From: Thermodesulfobacteriota bacterium
GTDB taxonomy: Bacteria; Desulfobacterota; Thermodesulfobacteria; Thermodesulfobacteriales; Thermodesulfobacteriaceae
NCBI GenBank assembly: GCA_030550555.1
Contig: JAUQPD010000035.1
Span: 32,576 to 96,575, forward strand
Direction: 5' to 3'
Length of the DNA stretch: 64,000 nucleotides
The position numbers and the translations under genes are program-made. The notes below the pieces were generated by a model, which had not been told where the DNA came from, ran no database searches, and saw nothing but the letters and a program-made list of their open reading frames with translations. This document shows, piece after piece, positions 20,266 through 30,276 of the stretch; the first letter of the stretch is position 1; each line of letters starts with the position of its first letter.

Positions 20266-21855
20266 TTGAGAGAGATTTGGCTAACTGAGATTGATCCTCT
20301 GAATAATCAGGTTCTGTCAAGTTTGGTCGCTTTAGTGCCAGTGGTTTTTCTTTTCTGGGCTATTCTATGGAAGAGGATGAGTTTATTAAAAGGGCTAATC
20401 TTTGCAAACCTTCTTGCCCTTCTACTTGCCCTTTTGGTTTTTCGAATGCCCTTTGATAAGGCAATTTTTTCTATTTTATATGGCATTCTCTTTGGGCTTT
20501 TTCCTATTTCCTACATTGTTCTTGGGGCTCTCTATTTTTTCAATCTTCTGAGCGTTTCAGGTAACTTCAACAATATTAGGACATCGATTACAGGGGTTTC
20601 TGAGGATCTGAGAGTTCAGGTTGTTCTAATTGCATTCTGTTTTGGATCTTTTCTTGAGTCAGCTTCAGGATTTGGAACTCCTGTTGCGGTTACCGTTGCT
20701 CTCCTGAAGGGACTTGGGCTTGATTTCAAACTTGCATCCACCGTTGCTCTTTTAGCGAATACCGCCTCAGTTGCCTTTGGAGCTCTTGGTATACCTGTAA
20801 TTGTCGGTGCTCAGGTATCAGATGTCCATTTAACAGAACTTACAAGACTTGTTGGAATCCAGATCGCACCCCTTAGTTTTCTAATACCTTTTTATCTTGT
20901 CTTCCTAATTTCAGGTTTTAGAGGAGTCTTTGAGCTTCTGCCTTTCCTTTTTGTGGTAGGCTCAGCCTATGCCCTTACAAAACTACTTGTTGCCTATTTT
21001 TTGGGACCATACTTGCCTGGTCTATTAGCCTCCCTTTCTGCAACAATTTTTGCTCTCCTTTATCTCAAATTAAAGGACAAAACTATAAACAATAGAACAA
21101 AGACATTAAAGTCAAAAATTGATTCCATTAAACCATGGAGCACAATTTTTATACTTTGTTTTTTTCTACTCTTTTGGGGGCTACAGAAAACAAGAGAATT
21201 TTTGGATGCACTTTTCTACGTTGAAATAGCAATACCAAGGATTCATAAGGAGATCCTCGATCCAGATGGCAATCTCAGAACTGCAATTTTTAAATTTAAC
21301 TTACTCAGCTCTGCGGGAAGTGCTCTAATCTTGTCCACCTTAATTTCTGCTCCGCTTCAGGGAGTTAATCTGAAAACTGCTTTTAAGACCCTAATTAACA
21401 CTGTAATTAGTTTAAGTAGACCCGTTTGTGTAATTTGTGCTGTTTTGGCCTTCGCATTTCTACTTAACTATTCAGGACTTGCCTTTTCCCTGGGTTTGCT
21501 TTTAGCCTACACAGGGCCTATCTTTCCTATTATTTCTGCCTTTCTTGGCTGGCTTGGAGTATTTCTTACAGGTTCAGATACTTCTTCTAATGCCTTGTTT
21601 GGCAAACTTCAGGCCTCTGCAGGAAGACTTTGTGGTATAGATCCAACTTTGGCTGTTGCCACAAACACTGTAGGAGGTGTTATGGGAAAAATGATTTCTC
21701 CTCAGTCCCTTGCAATTGCCTGTGCCTCCGCAGGAGCAACTGGCAAAGAACATGAGATTCTTAGATTAACTATAAAACATTCTGTTTTACTTACATTCTT
21801 AGTTGGGCTATATGCCCTATTGCTTACAAATTTTTTAAATAGTTTTTCTGGTTAA
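20266..21855 (+). CDS. L-lactate/glycolate permease family transporter
   Basis: Polytopic protein; FGSFLESASGFGTPVAVTVALLKGLG; TGSDTSSNALFGKLQ. Confidence 0.9.
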   Translation: MREIWLTEIDPLNNQVLSSLVALVPVVFLFWAILWKRMSLLKGLIFANLLALLLALLVFRMPFDKAIFSILYGILFGLFPISYIVLGALYFFNLLSVSGNFNNIRTSITGVSEDLRVQVVLIAFCFGSFLESASGFGTPVAVTVALLKGLGLDFKLASTVALLANTASVAFGALGIPVIVGAQVSDVHLTELTRLVGIQIAPLSFLIPFYLVFLISGFRGVFELLPFLFVVGSAYALTKLLVAYFLGPYLPGLLASLSATIFALLYLKLKDKTINNRTKTLKSKIDSIKPWSTIFILCFFLLFWGLQKTREFLDALFYVEIAIPRIHKEILDPDGNLRTAIFKFNLLSSAGSALILSTLISAPLQGVNLKTAFKTLINTVISLSRPVCVICAVLAFAFLLNYSGLAFSLGLLLAYTGPIFPIISAFLGWLGVFLTGSDTSSNALFGKLQASAGRLCGIDPTLAVATNTVGGVMGKMISPQSLAIACASAGATGKEHEILRLTIKHSVLLTFLVGLYALLLTNFLNSFSG

Positions 21856-22898
21856 GTTATCCTTATAATCTGTCTTGGGACCCTTTCAACAGAGGCAACA
21901 CCTGTTAAAAGCATAGCTTGAGTTAGTTCGTTTTTGAGACGTTGATAGAGAAGTTTGAGCCCTTCTCTACCACCTCCAAAAACTGCCATTATCACAGGTC
22001 TTCCTATTAACACTGCATCTGCTCCAAGGGCAAGGTATTTGAGCACATCAACTCCTGATCGCACTCCTCCATCTGCGAAGATTAGGAGTTTCCCTTTGAG
22101 TTCATCTGCAATTTCAGGAAGGACCTCTGCAGATCCCGGAGTATGATCCAAGACCCTTCCACCGTGGTTAGACACAACAATGGCTGAGACACCACATTCG
22201 TGAGCGATGCGAGCATCTTTTACGGTCATTATTCCTTTTAGTATAAATGGAAGACTTGTTGCCTTGACGAGTTCTTCTATCTGTTTTGGGGTTTTTGGTT
22301 CAACAGGCTGACCTTTAATAGCCATGGTGATGAGTCCAGCTCCATCTATATCTACACCCACTGCGAGAGCCCCTGCTTCTTCTGCTATGCGAATTCGCTT
22401 GATTATTTCCTCCTGGCTTCGGGGTTTGATGATGGCAATACCCTTACCTTGATGCTTCTTTATAGCTCTAATTCCACTTTCAAACATAGTGGGATCTGCT
22501 CCATCTCCAGTCCAGCCTATGGTGCCAGATATAAGAGATCCTGCAATTACTTCTTCAACGTATTCATCCTCTGTAAGAGCCCCTCCCATGTTATAGGTCG
22601 TCCCAGTAATCGGAGCAGACATTACAGGTAAGGATAGTTCTAAACCGAAAATCTCTAATGAAAGTTTGGGATTTTTTACTTCATGTAAGGCAGAAAGATT
22701 AAACTTTATCTTTTCTAAAGCTAAAATGTTTGCACGGAAAGAGGAACCTGATCCAATACCTCCCATTCCAGGGACTTCACCAGCACAGGCCACTCCATCA
22801 CATTTCGGACAGACCCTGCAGTAACCTCTAAGTTTTTCACGAGCAGATTTCAACACTTCTTGCCAATCCATTAAAAGCCCTCCTGAGTCTATCATCAA
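21852..22898 (-). CDS. FMN-dependent alpha-hydroxy-acid dehydrogenase/oxidase family protein
   Basis: LPVMSAPITGT, FILKGIMTVKDARIAHECGVSAIVVSNHGGR, ADGGVRSGVDVLKYLALGADAVLIGRP; likely start MDWQEV inside the ORF. Confidence 0.9.
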   Translation of the reverse strand: MMIDSGGLLMDWQEVLKSAREKLRGYCRVCPKCDGVACAGEVPGMGGIGSGSSFRANILALEKIKFNLSALHEVKNPKLSLEIFGLELSLPVMSAPITGTTYNMGGALTEDEYVEEVIAGSLISGTIGWTGDGADPTMFESGIRAIKKHQGKGIAIIKPRSQEEIIKRIRIAEEAGALAVGVDIDGAGLITMAIKGQPVEPKTPKQIEELVKATSLPFILKGIMTVKDARIAHECGVSAIVVSNHGGRVLDHTPGSAEVLPEIADELKGKLLIFADGGVRSGVDVLKYLALGADAVLIGRPVIMAVFGGGREGLKLLYQRLKNELTQAMLLTGVASVERVPRQIIRIT

Positions 22899-23188
22899 AA
22901 AAGTCCTCTCCTTTCAAGATTAACAAAATTTTTAGATCTTTTAGGTCTTGGAGCAAACTTTCACAAGCTCATTACTAAAAGGATCTCTGGTCTTGGCCTG
23001 CACATGATATAAGGTATCCACAGCTCTAACCTACTAAGTTTAGAATCCTCCTTGTCCGGTCCAAAGACTTGCCGATTGAGTTTCTCAATGGGATATTCCT
23101 TTAAGCTCGTAACTTTGGGTTATTTTAGGTGGATCTGGCTCTTGACAAAGGAGATAACGCAATTAATATTATATTTAGCTTCTAAGGT

Positions 23189-23262
23189 GGGCCCGTAGCT
23201 CAGTTGGTTAGAGCCACCGGCTCATAACCGGAAGGTCCCAGGTTCGAGTCCTGGCGGGCCCA
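23189..23262 (+). tRNA. tRNA with CAT anticodon (elongator Met, or Ile2)
   Basis: GGGCCCG...CGGGCCC-A acceptor; anticodon arm CCGG-CTCATAA-CCGG; T arm CCAGGTTCGAGTCCTGG. Confidence 0.93.
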
Positions 23263-23271
23263 TTAACCTCT

Positions 23272-24075
23272 ATGTCTATTAAAGTCGGAGATATTCTCAA
23301 TTTACTAGAGACCTTAGCTCCAAGTTTTATTGCTGAACCAAATGACTCTAATGGCCTTCAAATTGGCTCAAACACATCAGACATAAGAGGTATTCTTCTT
23401 ACTATTGATCTTACTTCAAAGGTTCTTAAATACGCAATTGAAAATAACTATAACCTCATAATTTCTCACCATCCCCTCATCTATCAACCTCTAAAAAGAA
23501 TAGAGAAGGAAACCTATATAGGAAAGATTATTTATCAGGCAATCTCTAATGATCTAAATATAATTTCGTGGCATACTCCATTTGATAAGGTATCCTGGGG
23601 TGTAAGTTCAGCCCTTGTAAGAGAATTAGGTTGGAAATATGAGGAGTTTATCCTCACTGAAAGAGGGGAATTTGGGTTAGGTAGAGTGGTAAAATTTGAA
23701 AGTTATGTTAAACTCCATAGCCTTGCAAAGGAGATTGCTGAAAAGTTAAAGACCTGGGTAATGATAGTCGGAGACCCGAGTAGTGAAATTGATAAATTAG
23801 GTGTCTGTGGAGGCTCTGGTGGCCATCTCAAAAAAACTCTTCACTCTAAGGGCATTACTACGCTTCTCACATCAGATGTTAAGTATCATCTTGCAAGGGA
23901 GTCGGAAGAAGAGGGATTTAATTTTCTCATAATTGATCACGGAATAGGAGAATCACTCTTTCTAAAAGAACTCAAGATTAAAATTGAAGAATTTTTAAGA
24001 GATAGAGACCCATTAATTCCTGTTGATACATTTTATCACGAAAGTCCCTATAAAATTATATTTAAGGGGGATTGA
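23272..24075 (+). CDS. Nif3-like dinuclear metal center protein (YbgI/YqfO family)
   Basis: ISHHPLIYQPLKRI, VCGGSGG, TSDVKYHLA, IIDHGIGESL. Confidence 0.92.
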   Translation: MSIKVGDILNLLETLAPSFIAEPNDSNGLQIGSNTSDIRGILLTIDLTSKVLKYAIENNYNLIISHHPLIYQPLKRIEKETYIGKIIYQAISNDLNIISWHTPFDKVSWGVSSALVRELGWKYEEFILTERGEFGLGRVVKFESYVKLHSLAKEIAEKLKTWVMIVGDPSSEIDKLGVCGGSGGHLKKTLHSKGITTLLTSDVKYHLARESEEEGFNFLIIDHGIGESLFLKELKIKIEEFLRDRDPLIPVDTFYHESPYKIIFKGD

Positions 24076-24076
24076 T

Positions 24077-24823
24077 ATGCAGGAAGATATCGCACGTCTT
24101 ATAGAATTACAAAAATATGATCTTGAGATCTTAAGACTAGAGAGGGCAATGGCAGAAATCCCCCAGAGTCTTCAAAAGGCCAAAAAGGATAGTGAGATAT
24201 TGGCAGAAAAATTAGGAATCCTTCAAAAAAGTCTTGAAGAAAAAGAGAAACAGAAGCGTCTCTTTGAAGAGGAGCTTCAAGAGGAACAAAAGCGTCTTAA
24301 GCAAACTCAAGCTAGACTTACCCAAATCAGAGGCTCCCGTGAATACCAAGTTCTTCTAAAGGAACTTGAAGAGACAAAGAAAACCATCAAACAAAAGGAA
24401 GATGAAATTCTCAAAATGATGGAAGAGATTGAGGCTTTGCAAAAAGAAAAGGAGCGTATTGAGAAGGAGCTTGAAGAGACACAAAAAATCTTTGAAGAAG
24501 AAAAGCAAAGATTTGAAGAATACTGTAGAGCCCTAGAAGAGGAAAAGAAGCGTTTTGAAGAAAAGAGGATGCAAATAGCTTCAAGGATCTCAACACAAAT
24601 CCTCAAGAAATACGAGCTCATTGCTAAGAAAAAGGGAGGTATTGGTATTGCAGGAGTAAAGGCAGGAATTTGTGAAGGTTGCTACATGGCAATACCTCCT
24701 CAGCTTTACAATGAACTTCAAAAGGACAATCGCTACTATGAATGTCCCCACTGCAAGAGATTAATCTACTTCAAAGACAAATATCAGCCTGAGGAGAAGG
24801 AACAAACTCCAGAAAAGGCCTAA
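24077..24823 (+). CDS. Coiled-coil zinc-ribbon protein (DUF164-like/CdsZ-like)
   Basis: Long coiled coil, then AGICEGCYMAIPPQLYNELQKDNRYYECPHCKRLIYF. Confidence 0.85.
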   Translation: MQEDIARLIELQKYDLEILRLERAMAEIPQSLQKAKKDSEILAEKLGILQKSLEEKEKQKRLFEEELQEEQKRLKQTQARLTQIRGSREYQVLLKELEETKKTIKQKEDEILKMMEEIEALQKEKERIEKELEETQKIFEEEKQRFEEYCRALEEEKKRFEEKRMQIASRISTQILKKYELIAKKKGGIGIAGVKAGICEGCYMAIPPQLYNELQKDNRYYECPHCKRLIYFKDKYQPEEKEQTPEKA

Positions 24824-24836
24824 AAATTCTCTTCTA

Positions 24837-25469
24837 ATGTATATCAAATTTCCCTCTGATCCACAAGAGCAGGAGAAGATTCTAAGGGAGATTAGTAGGC
24901 TCCTTTCGGAGGACAAAGTAGGAGCAATTCCAACAGAGACAATCTATGGACTTGCCTGTAATCCCTTTTCAGAGAGAGCCCTTGAAAGACTATTCCAATT
25001 AAAACAGCGAGAACACAACAAACCCATCTTACTTCTTCTTGGCAAGATGGAAGATCTTTCCCTTGTGGTCAAATGTATTCCACCTAAAGCTTACAAACTT
25101 ATGAAGCGTTTTTGGCCAGGTCCCTTAACTATTGTGCTTCCTGCAAGGAGATCTCTTCCCAAACTCCTCACAGGTGGGCTTGACACCATTGGAGTTAGAC
25201 TTACATCAAGTGATATCGCTAGGAGTATAGCGAGGACTTTTGGGAAACCGATTACTGGAACAAGTGCCAACATCAGCGGTGAACCTCCTTGTAGAAGTGC
25301 ACAAGAGGTGCTTAAGGTATTTCCAAATATTGATTTTGTTGTTGATGGAGGTGAAAGTAAAAGTTTAACTCCTTCAACGGTGGTGGAAATTATAGACAAT
25401 GAGGTTAAACTTATTAGAGAAGGAGTGATAGCTTTTACAGAAATTCTTCGGGTCTTAGAAGAGGAATAG
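24837..25469 (+). CDS. L-threonylcarbamoyladenylate synthase (Sua5/TsaC family)
   Basis: AIPTETIYGLACNPF, KQREHNKPILLLL, WPGPLTIVLPA, TSANISGEPP. Confidence 0.94.
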   Translation: MYIKFPSDPQEQEKILREISRLLSEDKVGAIPTETIYGLACNPFSERALERLFQLKQREHNKPILLLLGKMEDLSLVVKCIPPKAYKLMKRFWPGPLTIVLPARRSLPKLLTGGLDTIGVRLTSSDIARSIARTFGKPITGTSANISGEPPCRSAQEVLKVFPNIDFVVDGGESKSLTPSTVVEIIDNEVKLIREGVIAFTEILRVLEEE

Positions 25470-26216
25470 GTGAAGATAGCAGTTAGTGGTAAAGGGGGAG
25501 TTGGGAAAAGTTCCCTCGCCTCCCTTCTCATTCTGGCCTATTTAGAGAGGGGATTTAAGGTCCTTGCCATTGATGCGGATCCCAGTCCTCATCTTGCTCG
25601 CTTACTTGAAGTCCAGGGAGAAATAACTCCTATCGCGGAGATGACAGATCTGCTTGCAGAGCGAGCTCAAAAGTCAGGTCCTTATTATACACTCAATCCC
25701 AGGGTTGAGGATCTTCCAGAGAAATTCATGACAATTAAAGATGGATTAAAGCTTATGGTCCTAGGGGCTATAAAGAGTGCAGGCACTGGTTGTGCCTGTC
25801 CTGAACAGACAGTGCTTAGGCGTCTTCTAACATATCTCTTGCTAACTGCCCAAGAAGTTGTCATTGTTGATATGGAGGCAGGAGTGGAACATTTTGGAAG
25901 AGGAACTGTTGCACCTATTGATGTCCTTTTTGTGATAACTCAACCATTTAGAGGAAGTATTGAGACCACAAAACAGATTCTAAAACTTGCAGAAGAATTA
26001 AATTTAAAGAATGTGTTAGTGATTGGAAACAAGGTTAAAGAATCACAAGAAAATCTATTGAAAGACGAATTTGGGGAGAGATTCATAATTTCTTTTCCGC
26101 CCGATGAAGAAATTGAAAGAAGAGAGCTTGAAGGAAGGGGATTGTGGGATTACAGGGGGCAATTATTTCAGAAAGCTCTGGAGTTGGTAGACTTTGTTGA
26201 GGATCTCAGAAAGTGA
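25470..26216 (+). CDS. CooC-like MinD/ParA-family ATPase
   Basis: SGKGGVGKSSLASLL deviant Walker A; IDADPSPHLARLL; ACPEQTVLRRLLTYLLL; DMEAGVEHFGRGT. Confidence 0.85.
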   Translation: MKIAVSGKGGVGKSSLASLLILAYLERGFKVLAIDADPSPHLARLLEVQGEITPIAEMTDLLAERAQKSGPYYTLNPRVEDLPEKFMTIKDGLKLMVLGAIKSAGTGCACPEQTVLRRLLTYLLLTAQEVVIVDMEAGVEHFGRGTVAPIDVLFVITQPFRGSIETTKQILKLAEELNLKNVLVIGNKVKESQENLLKDEFGERFIISFPPDEEIERRELEGRGLWDYRGQLFQKALELVDFVEDLRK

Positions 26217-27043
26217 AGTCTCGAAAACAAAAACTTCCTGATATTCAGAGTTCACCTCCTGAACAGGAACTTCCAATCGAGAAAGTCGGAATCAAAAATC
26301 TTCGTTATCCCATAAGAGTCTTAGATAGATCAAAGGGATATCAACATACAGTTGGGGAATTCAACTTATATGTGGACCTGCCTGCTCACTTCAAAGGGAC
26401 TCATATGAGTAGATTCATAGAGGTATTGAATGAGTTTAGAGATGAGGTTCATGTAAAGAATATATCTCAAATTCTAAAAAAACTAAAAAAACGCCTTAAT
26501 GCCAGGTCAGCCCACTTAGAAGTTTTTTTTCCCTATTTCATTGAGAAAAAAGCTCCTGTTTCAGGTATTTCATCACTAATGGAATATCAGGCTTTTATGT
26601 TGGCAAGCCTCTTAGAGAGCGAAGAGGACCTCATCCTTGGAGTAAAGGTTCCTGTCATGACTCTCTGCCCCTGCTCTAAGAGTATTAGTCAATATGGAGC
26701 TCATAATCAAAGAGGAATTGTAACAATTGCAGTTAGAAGTAGGAAATTTATCTGGCTTGAAGAGTTGATTGAGATTGCTGAAGAAAGTGCTTCCTCTCCA
26801 GTATATCCTCTTCTCAAGAGACCTGATGAAAAATTTGTTACTGAAAGGGCTTACGAAAATCCTAAGTTTGTTGAGGATGTAGTAAGAGATGTATCAAATA
26901 GACTACTTAGTAGAGAGGGTATTTATTGGTTTCAAGTAGAAGCTGAAAATATGGAATCTATTCATGGACATAATGCCTATGCTTGTATATGCTACCCCTT
27001 TAAGAATTATTCTTCTTCCTCAGAAAGTTCAATTTCTAAATAA
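26213..27043 (+). CDS. folE2: GTP cyclohydrolase IB (FolE2)
   Basis: VPVMTLCPCSKSISQYGAHNQRG; ESIHGHNAYA. Confidence 0.95.
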   Translation: MKSRKQKLPDIQSSPPEQELPIEKVGIKNLRYPIRVLDRSKGYQHTVGEFNLYVDLPAHFKGTHMSRFIEVLNEFRDEVHVKNISQILKKLKKRLNARSAHLEVFFPYFIEKKAPVSGISSLMEYQAFMLASLLESEEDLILGVKVPVMTLCPCSKSISQYGAHNQRGIVTIAVRSRKFIWLEELIEIAEESASSPVYPLLKRPDEKFVTERAYENPKFVEDVVRDVSNRLLSREGIYWFQVEAENMESIHGHNAYACICYPFKNYSSSSESSISK

Positions 27044-27231
27044 GAAAATCCACATTCATAACATTTAACATCTAATGTATTATCAATAAGAGCTACATAA
27101 ATTGTTTCAGCCCCACACTCTTTGCAGGGAGCTTTTATTTGTTCTTCCTCAAGAGTTTGAAGGATTTCTTCTTTGATATCTTCGGGTATATCCGGATCGA
27201 AGACGACTTTCATAGGGCCTCCAGAAGACAT
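27007..27231 (-). CDS. Small zinc-ribbon protein
   Basis: CKECGAETIYVALIDNTLDVKCYECGF; 37-nt convergent overlap with folE2. Confidence 0.65.
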   Translation of the reverse strand: MSSGGPMKVVFDPDIPEDIKEEILQTLEEEQIKAPCKECGAETIYVALIDNTLDVKCYECGFSYLEIELSEEEE

Positions 27232-27292
27232 TGTTTAGATAAAATTTTAACAAGAAAAGAGGATTTTGTAAAGAGAGAAAGGTAAAAAATTT

Positions 27293-28891
27293 TTAAAAAT
27301 TTTTCTTAACGAGGGTATATCTAGCGAAATCTTGAGATTTGTGAGGGTAATCGACAAGAAAATGGGTTCCTCGAGACTCTCTCCTCTGAAGGGCAGAGTC
27401 TACTATAAGTGTTGCAACTGTTCCTAAGGTTTTTAGTTCCATTACATCGAGATCAAGGTAAAGACCATTCCAATTTTCTTCAATTTCACTGAGGATGAGA
27501 TCAAGTCTTTTTTTGGCAAATTGTAACATCTTTAAACTCCTTACAATGCCAACAAAGTCCCACATAATTTTTCGAATGAGGTCCCAATTGTGAGCGATAT
27601 ATATCATTTCTTCGCCTATGTGCTTTATTTCAGGTTCAGTGATTGGTGGAATTTTTTTAGTTGCTACTTCTTTATAGAGGGCAAGGTCTTCACTGATTTT
27701 TAAGTAAGCCTGATGGGCAAAGACGATTGCTTCAAGAAGGGAATTGGATGCAAGACGGTTAGCTCCATGGAGACCTGTGCAGGCACATTCCCCGATTGCA
27801 AAGAGATTGGGAATATCAGTCTGGCCCCACTTATTAGTGAGGATTCCTCCACAAAGATAATGAGCTGCGGGAACAACTGGTATTGGTTGACTCGTAATAT
27901 CTATTCCATACTTTAGACAAGTTTCATATATATAGGGAAATCTTTTTTTTACATAATCAGATGGCAAATGAGTTATATCCAGATAGACACATTCGCCACC
28001 TGTTTTTTTAAGTTCCATATCTATAGCTCTAGCAACTATGTCTCTTGGGGCAAGTTCTCTTCTAACTGGATCGTATTTGTGCATAAAGGGTTTACCTTCA
28101 GGATTAAGCAGAATCCCCCCTTCACCTCGCAGGGCTTCGCTAATAAGGAAATTTTTTGCCTTTGGATGATAGAGACAGGTAGGATGGAATTGAAAAAATT
28201 CCATATTAGCGATGGTGCAACCAGCTGAGTAGGCAAGGGCAATTCCATCACCTGTTGCGGTATCCGGATTGCTGGTATATAGATAGACCTTGCCAGCACC
28301 ACCAGTACACAAAGCAACAACCGGAGCAAGAAAAATCTTTACCTCAGATTTTGTATGATCTACAGCATAGAGACCTTTGACGATAGGCCTGTTTGATTCT
28401 CTTTCCACTATTAACTCAAAGGCAAAATGGTTTTCAAGGATTGTTATCTTGGAGGAGTTTAATGCCTGTTTGACTAAAGCGGTTTCAATTGCTCTTCCTG
28501 TATAATCACCGACATGAAGGACTCTCTTTTTTGAATGTCCACCCTCAAGAGTCAGATGGAATTTTCTTGGATCTTCAGGATCCCTGTCAAAGGCAACACC
28601 CCATCTTATTAAATCCTTTATTCTCTCTTGGGCACTTCTCACAACCAGATCTACGATTTCTGGATCGCAAAGTCCATCTCCAGCTATTTCTGTATCTCTC
28701 TTATGGAGCTCCACATGATTGTCCTCGCTTAGCACGCAGGCAATTCCTCCCTGAGCATAGGCAGTTGCAGTGTCAAAGATCCTCTTCTTTGTAAGGACAA
28801 TTACCTCACCCAGTTCCTGAAGTTTTAGAGCTAAAGATAGACCTGCAATGCCAGTTCCGACAATCAAAAAATCAGTCTTTAAAACTTCCAT
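27293..28891 (-). CDS. nadB: L-aspartate oxidase
   Basis: DFLIVGTGIAGLSLALKL, TAYAQGGIACV, HPTCLYHP, GLHGANRLASNSLLEA, ESRGTHFLVDYP. Confidence 0.94.
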   Translation of the reverse strand: MEVLKTDFLIVGTGIAGLSLALKLQELGEVIVLTKKRIFDTATAYAQGGIACVLSEDNHVELHKRDTEIAGDGLCDPEIVDLVVRSAQERIKDLIRWGVAFDRDPEDPRKFHLTLEGGHSKKRVLHVGDYTGRAIETALVKQALNSSKITILENHFAFELIVERESNRPIVKGLYAVDHTKSEVKIFLAPVVALCTGGAGKVYLYTSNPDTATGDGIALAYSAGCTIANMEFFQFHPTCLYHPKAKNFLISEALRGEGGILLNPEGKPFMHKYDPVRRELAPRDIVARAIDMELKKTGGECVYLDITHLPSDYVKKRFPYIYETCLKYGIDITSQPIPVVPAAHYLCGGILTNKWGQTDIPNLFAIGECACTGLHGANRLASNSLLEAIVFAHQAYLKISEDLALYKEVATKKIPPITEPEIKHIGEEMIYIAHNWDLIRKIMWDFVGIVRSLKMLQFAKKRLDLILSEIEENWNGLYLDLDVMELKTLGTVATLIVDSALQRRESRGTHFLVDYPHKSQDFARYTLVKKNF

Positions 28892-28892
28892 T

Positions 28893-30239
28893 TTACGCTA
28901 GTTCCTCTTCTTCAATTCTTGGCTTTCTCTCTATAAAATATTCAAAAAGAGCAGGTCCACTTGCAAAGAAAAGATTTGATTGATAAGCAACTCTCTCACA
29001 AAATTTCACATCCTTTTTCTTTACCCTATCTCTTTGAGAGTCGAAAATTGCCCAAGGTACTGGTTTAGAAGAGTGCGTTCTGATGGGAATTGGGGTCAAG
29101 TGATCACAGCAGACAAGAATTCGGTAATTATTTGTGACTTCAGGTATTCTCTCAAGAAGATATCTAACTACCCGTCTATCAAACTCATTAATTGCGCGTA
29201 TCTTAAGTGCAAGATCCCCTTCATGACTAGCTTCATCAGGAGCTTCCACATGGATTAGCACAAAGTCGACCTCTTTTAAGGCAGACAGGGAATATTCAAC
29301 CTTTCCTTCATAGTTAGTATCTATATATCCAGTTGCACCAGGTACCTCTATTACTTCAAGCCCAGAGAGAACCGCAAGCCCCTTTATGAGATCGACAGCA
29401 GAAATCACTGCACCTTTAAGCCCCCACTTTTCCTCAAAAGACTCAAGATCTGGAGTTCTACCTTGTCCCCAGGGCCATATGGCATTTGCAGGGCGTTTAT
29501 TTTCCATTTTTCTCTTTTGATTGATCGGATGTTTTTCAAGTATCTCTATAGCTTTTAGAATAAACTCCTTTAGATATGGTTCTTCATCATAGCTCTGAAA
29601 GGCAAACCAGACGTTCTGTCCCAGCAGGTCATGAGGAGGATAGGTGTGAAGTCCCCCTGAGCCACCTCTCCAAAGGAGTATGTGACGATAACTAACTCCA
29701 GGTATAATTTCAATCTTATCTGTTGCTGCCTTGAGATTTATACTATTAATGAGCTCAACCGCCTCTTCTGTAGATATATGTCCAGCAGAATAGTCTTCCA
29801 TGATTAGATCATTTCCATCAAATCGTAGAGTCACCAGATTACAGCGATAGGCTACATCCTCTGGCTTGAGCTCAATGCCTCTTGCTGCAGCTTCAATAGG
29901 CCCTCGTCCTGTGTATTTCTTTTCAGGAGGATAGCCAAGAAGCCCCATGATAGCAACATCTGATCCGGGATTCATCCCTGCTGGTATTGTTTGACAGGCC
30001 CCAATCTCTCCAAAACTTGCGATAAAATCCATTCCTGGTGTTATTGCCACCTCAAGAGGAGTCTTCCCATCAAGCTCCTTGAGGTAAAAATCACCCATCC
30101 CATCACCAATTAGCATGACATATTTTCTTGGGCCAAGAGATTCATCAATGCTCTCTACAGATACCTCTGCCTTGGTTGCCCGCTTCTTTGTACCCTTTTT
30201 CTTACTAACCTTTGCTTCAGATTCCTTAGTTTCAGCCAT
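28893..30239 (-). CDS. apgM: Cofactor-independent phosphoglycerate mutase, archaeal (ApgM) type
   Basis: LIGDGMGDFYLKELDGKTPLEVA, MNPGSDVAIMGLLGYPP, TGRGPIEAAARGI; Lys-rich N-terminal extension. Confidence 0.92.
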   Translation of the reverse strand: MAETKESEAKVSKKKGTKKRATKAEVSVESIDESLGPRKYVMLIGDGMGDFYLKELDGKTPLEVAITPGMDFIASFGEIGACQTIPAGMNPGSDVAIMGLLGYPPEKKYTGRGPIEAAARGIELKPEDVAYRCNLVTLRFDGNDLIMEDYSAGHISTEEAVELINSINLKAATDKIEIIPGVSYRHILLWRGGSGGLHTYPPHDLLGQNVWFAFQSYDEEPYLKEFILKAIEILEKHPINQKRKMENKRPANAIWPWGQGRTPDLESFEEKWGLKGAVISAVDLIKGLAVLSGLEVIEVPGATGYIDTNYEGKVEYSLSALKEVDFVLIHVEAPDEASHEGDLALKIRAINEFDRRVVRYLLERIPEVTNNYRILVCCDHLTPIPIRTHSSKPVPWAIFDSQRDRVKKKDVKFCERVAYQSNLFFASGPALFEYFIERKPRIEEEELA

Positions 30240-30276
30240 AATCTAACCACCCCCATCAGGGTTTGTAAAACTTAAA

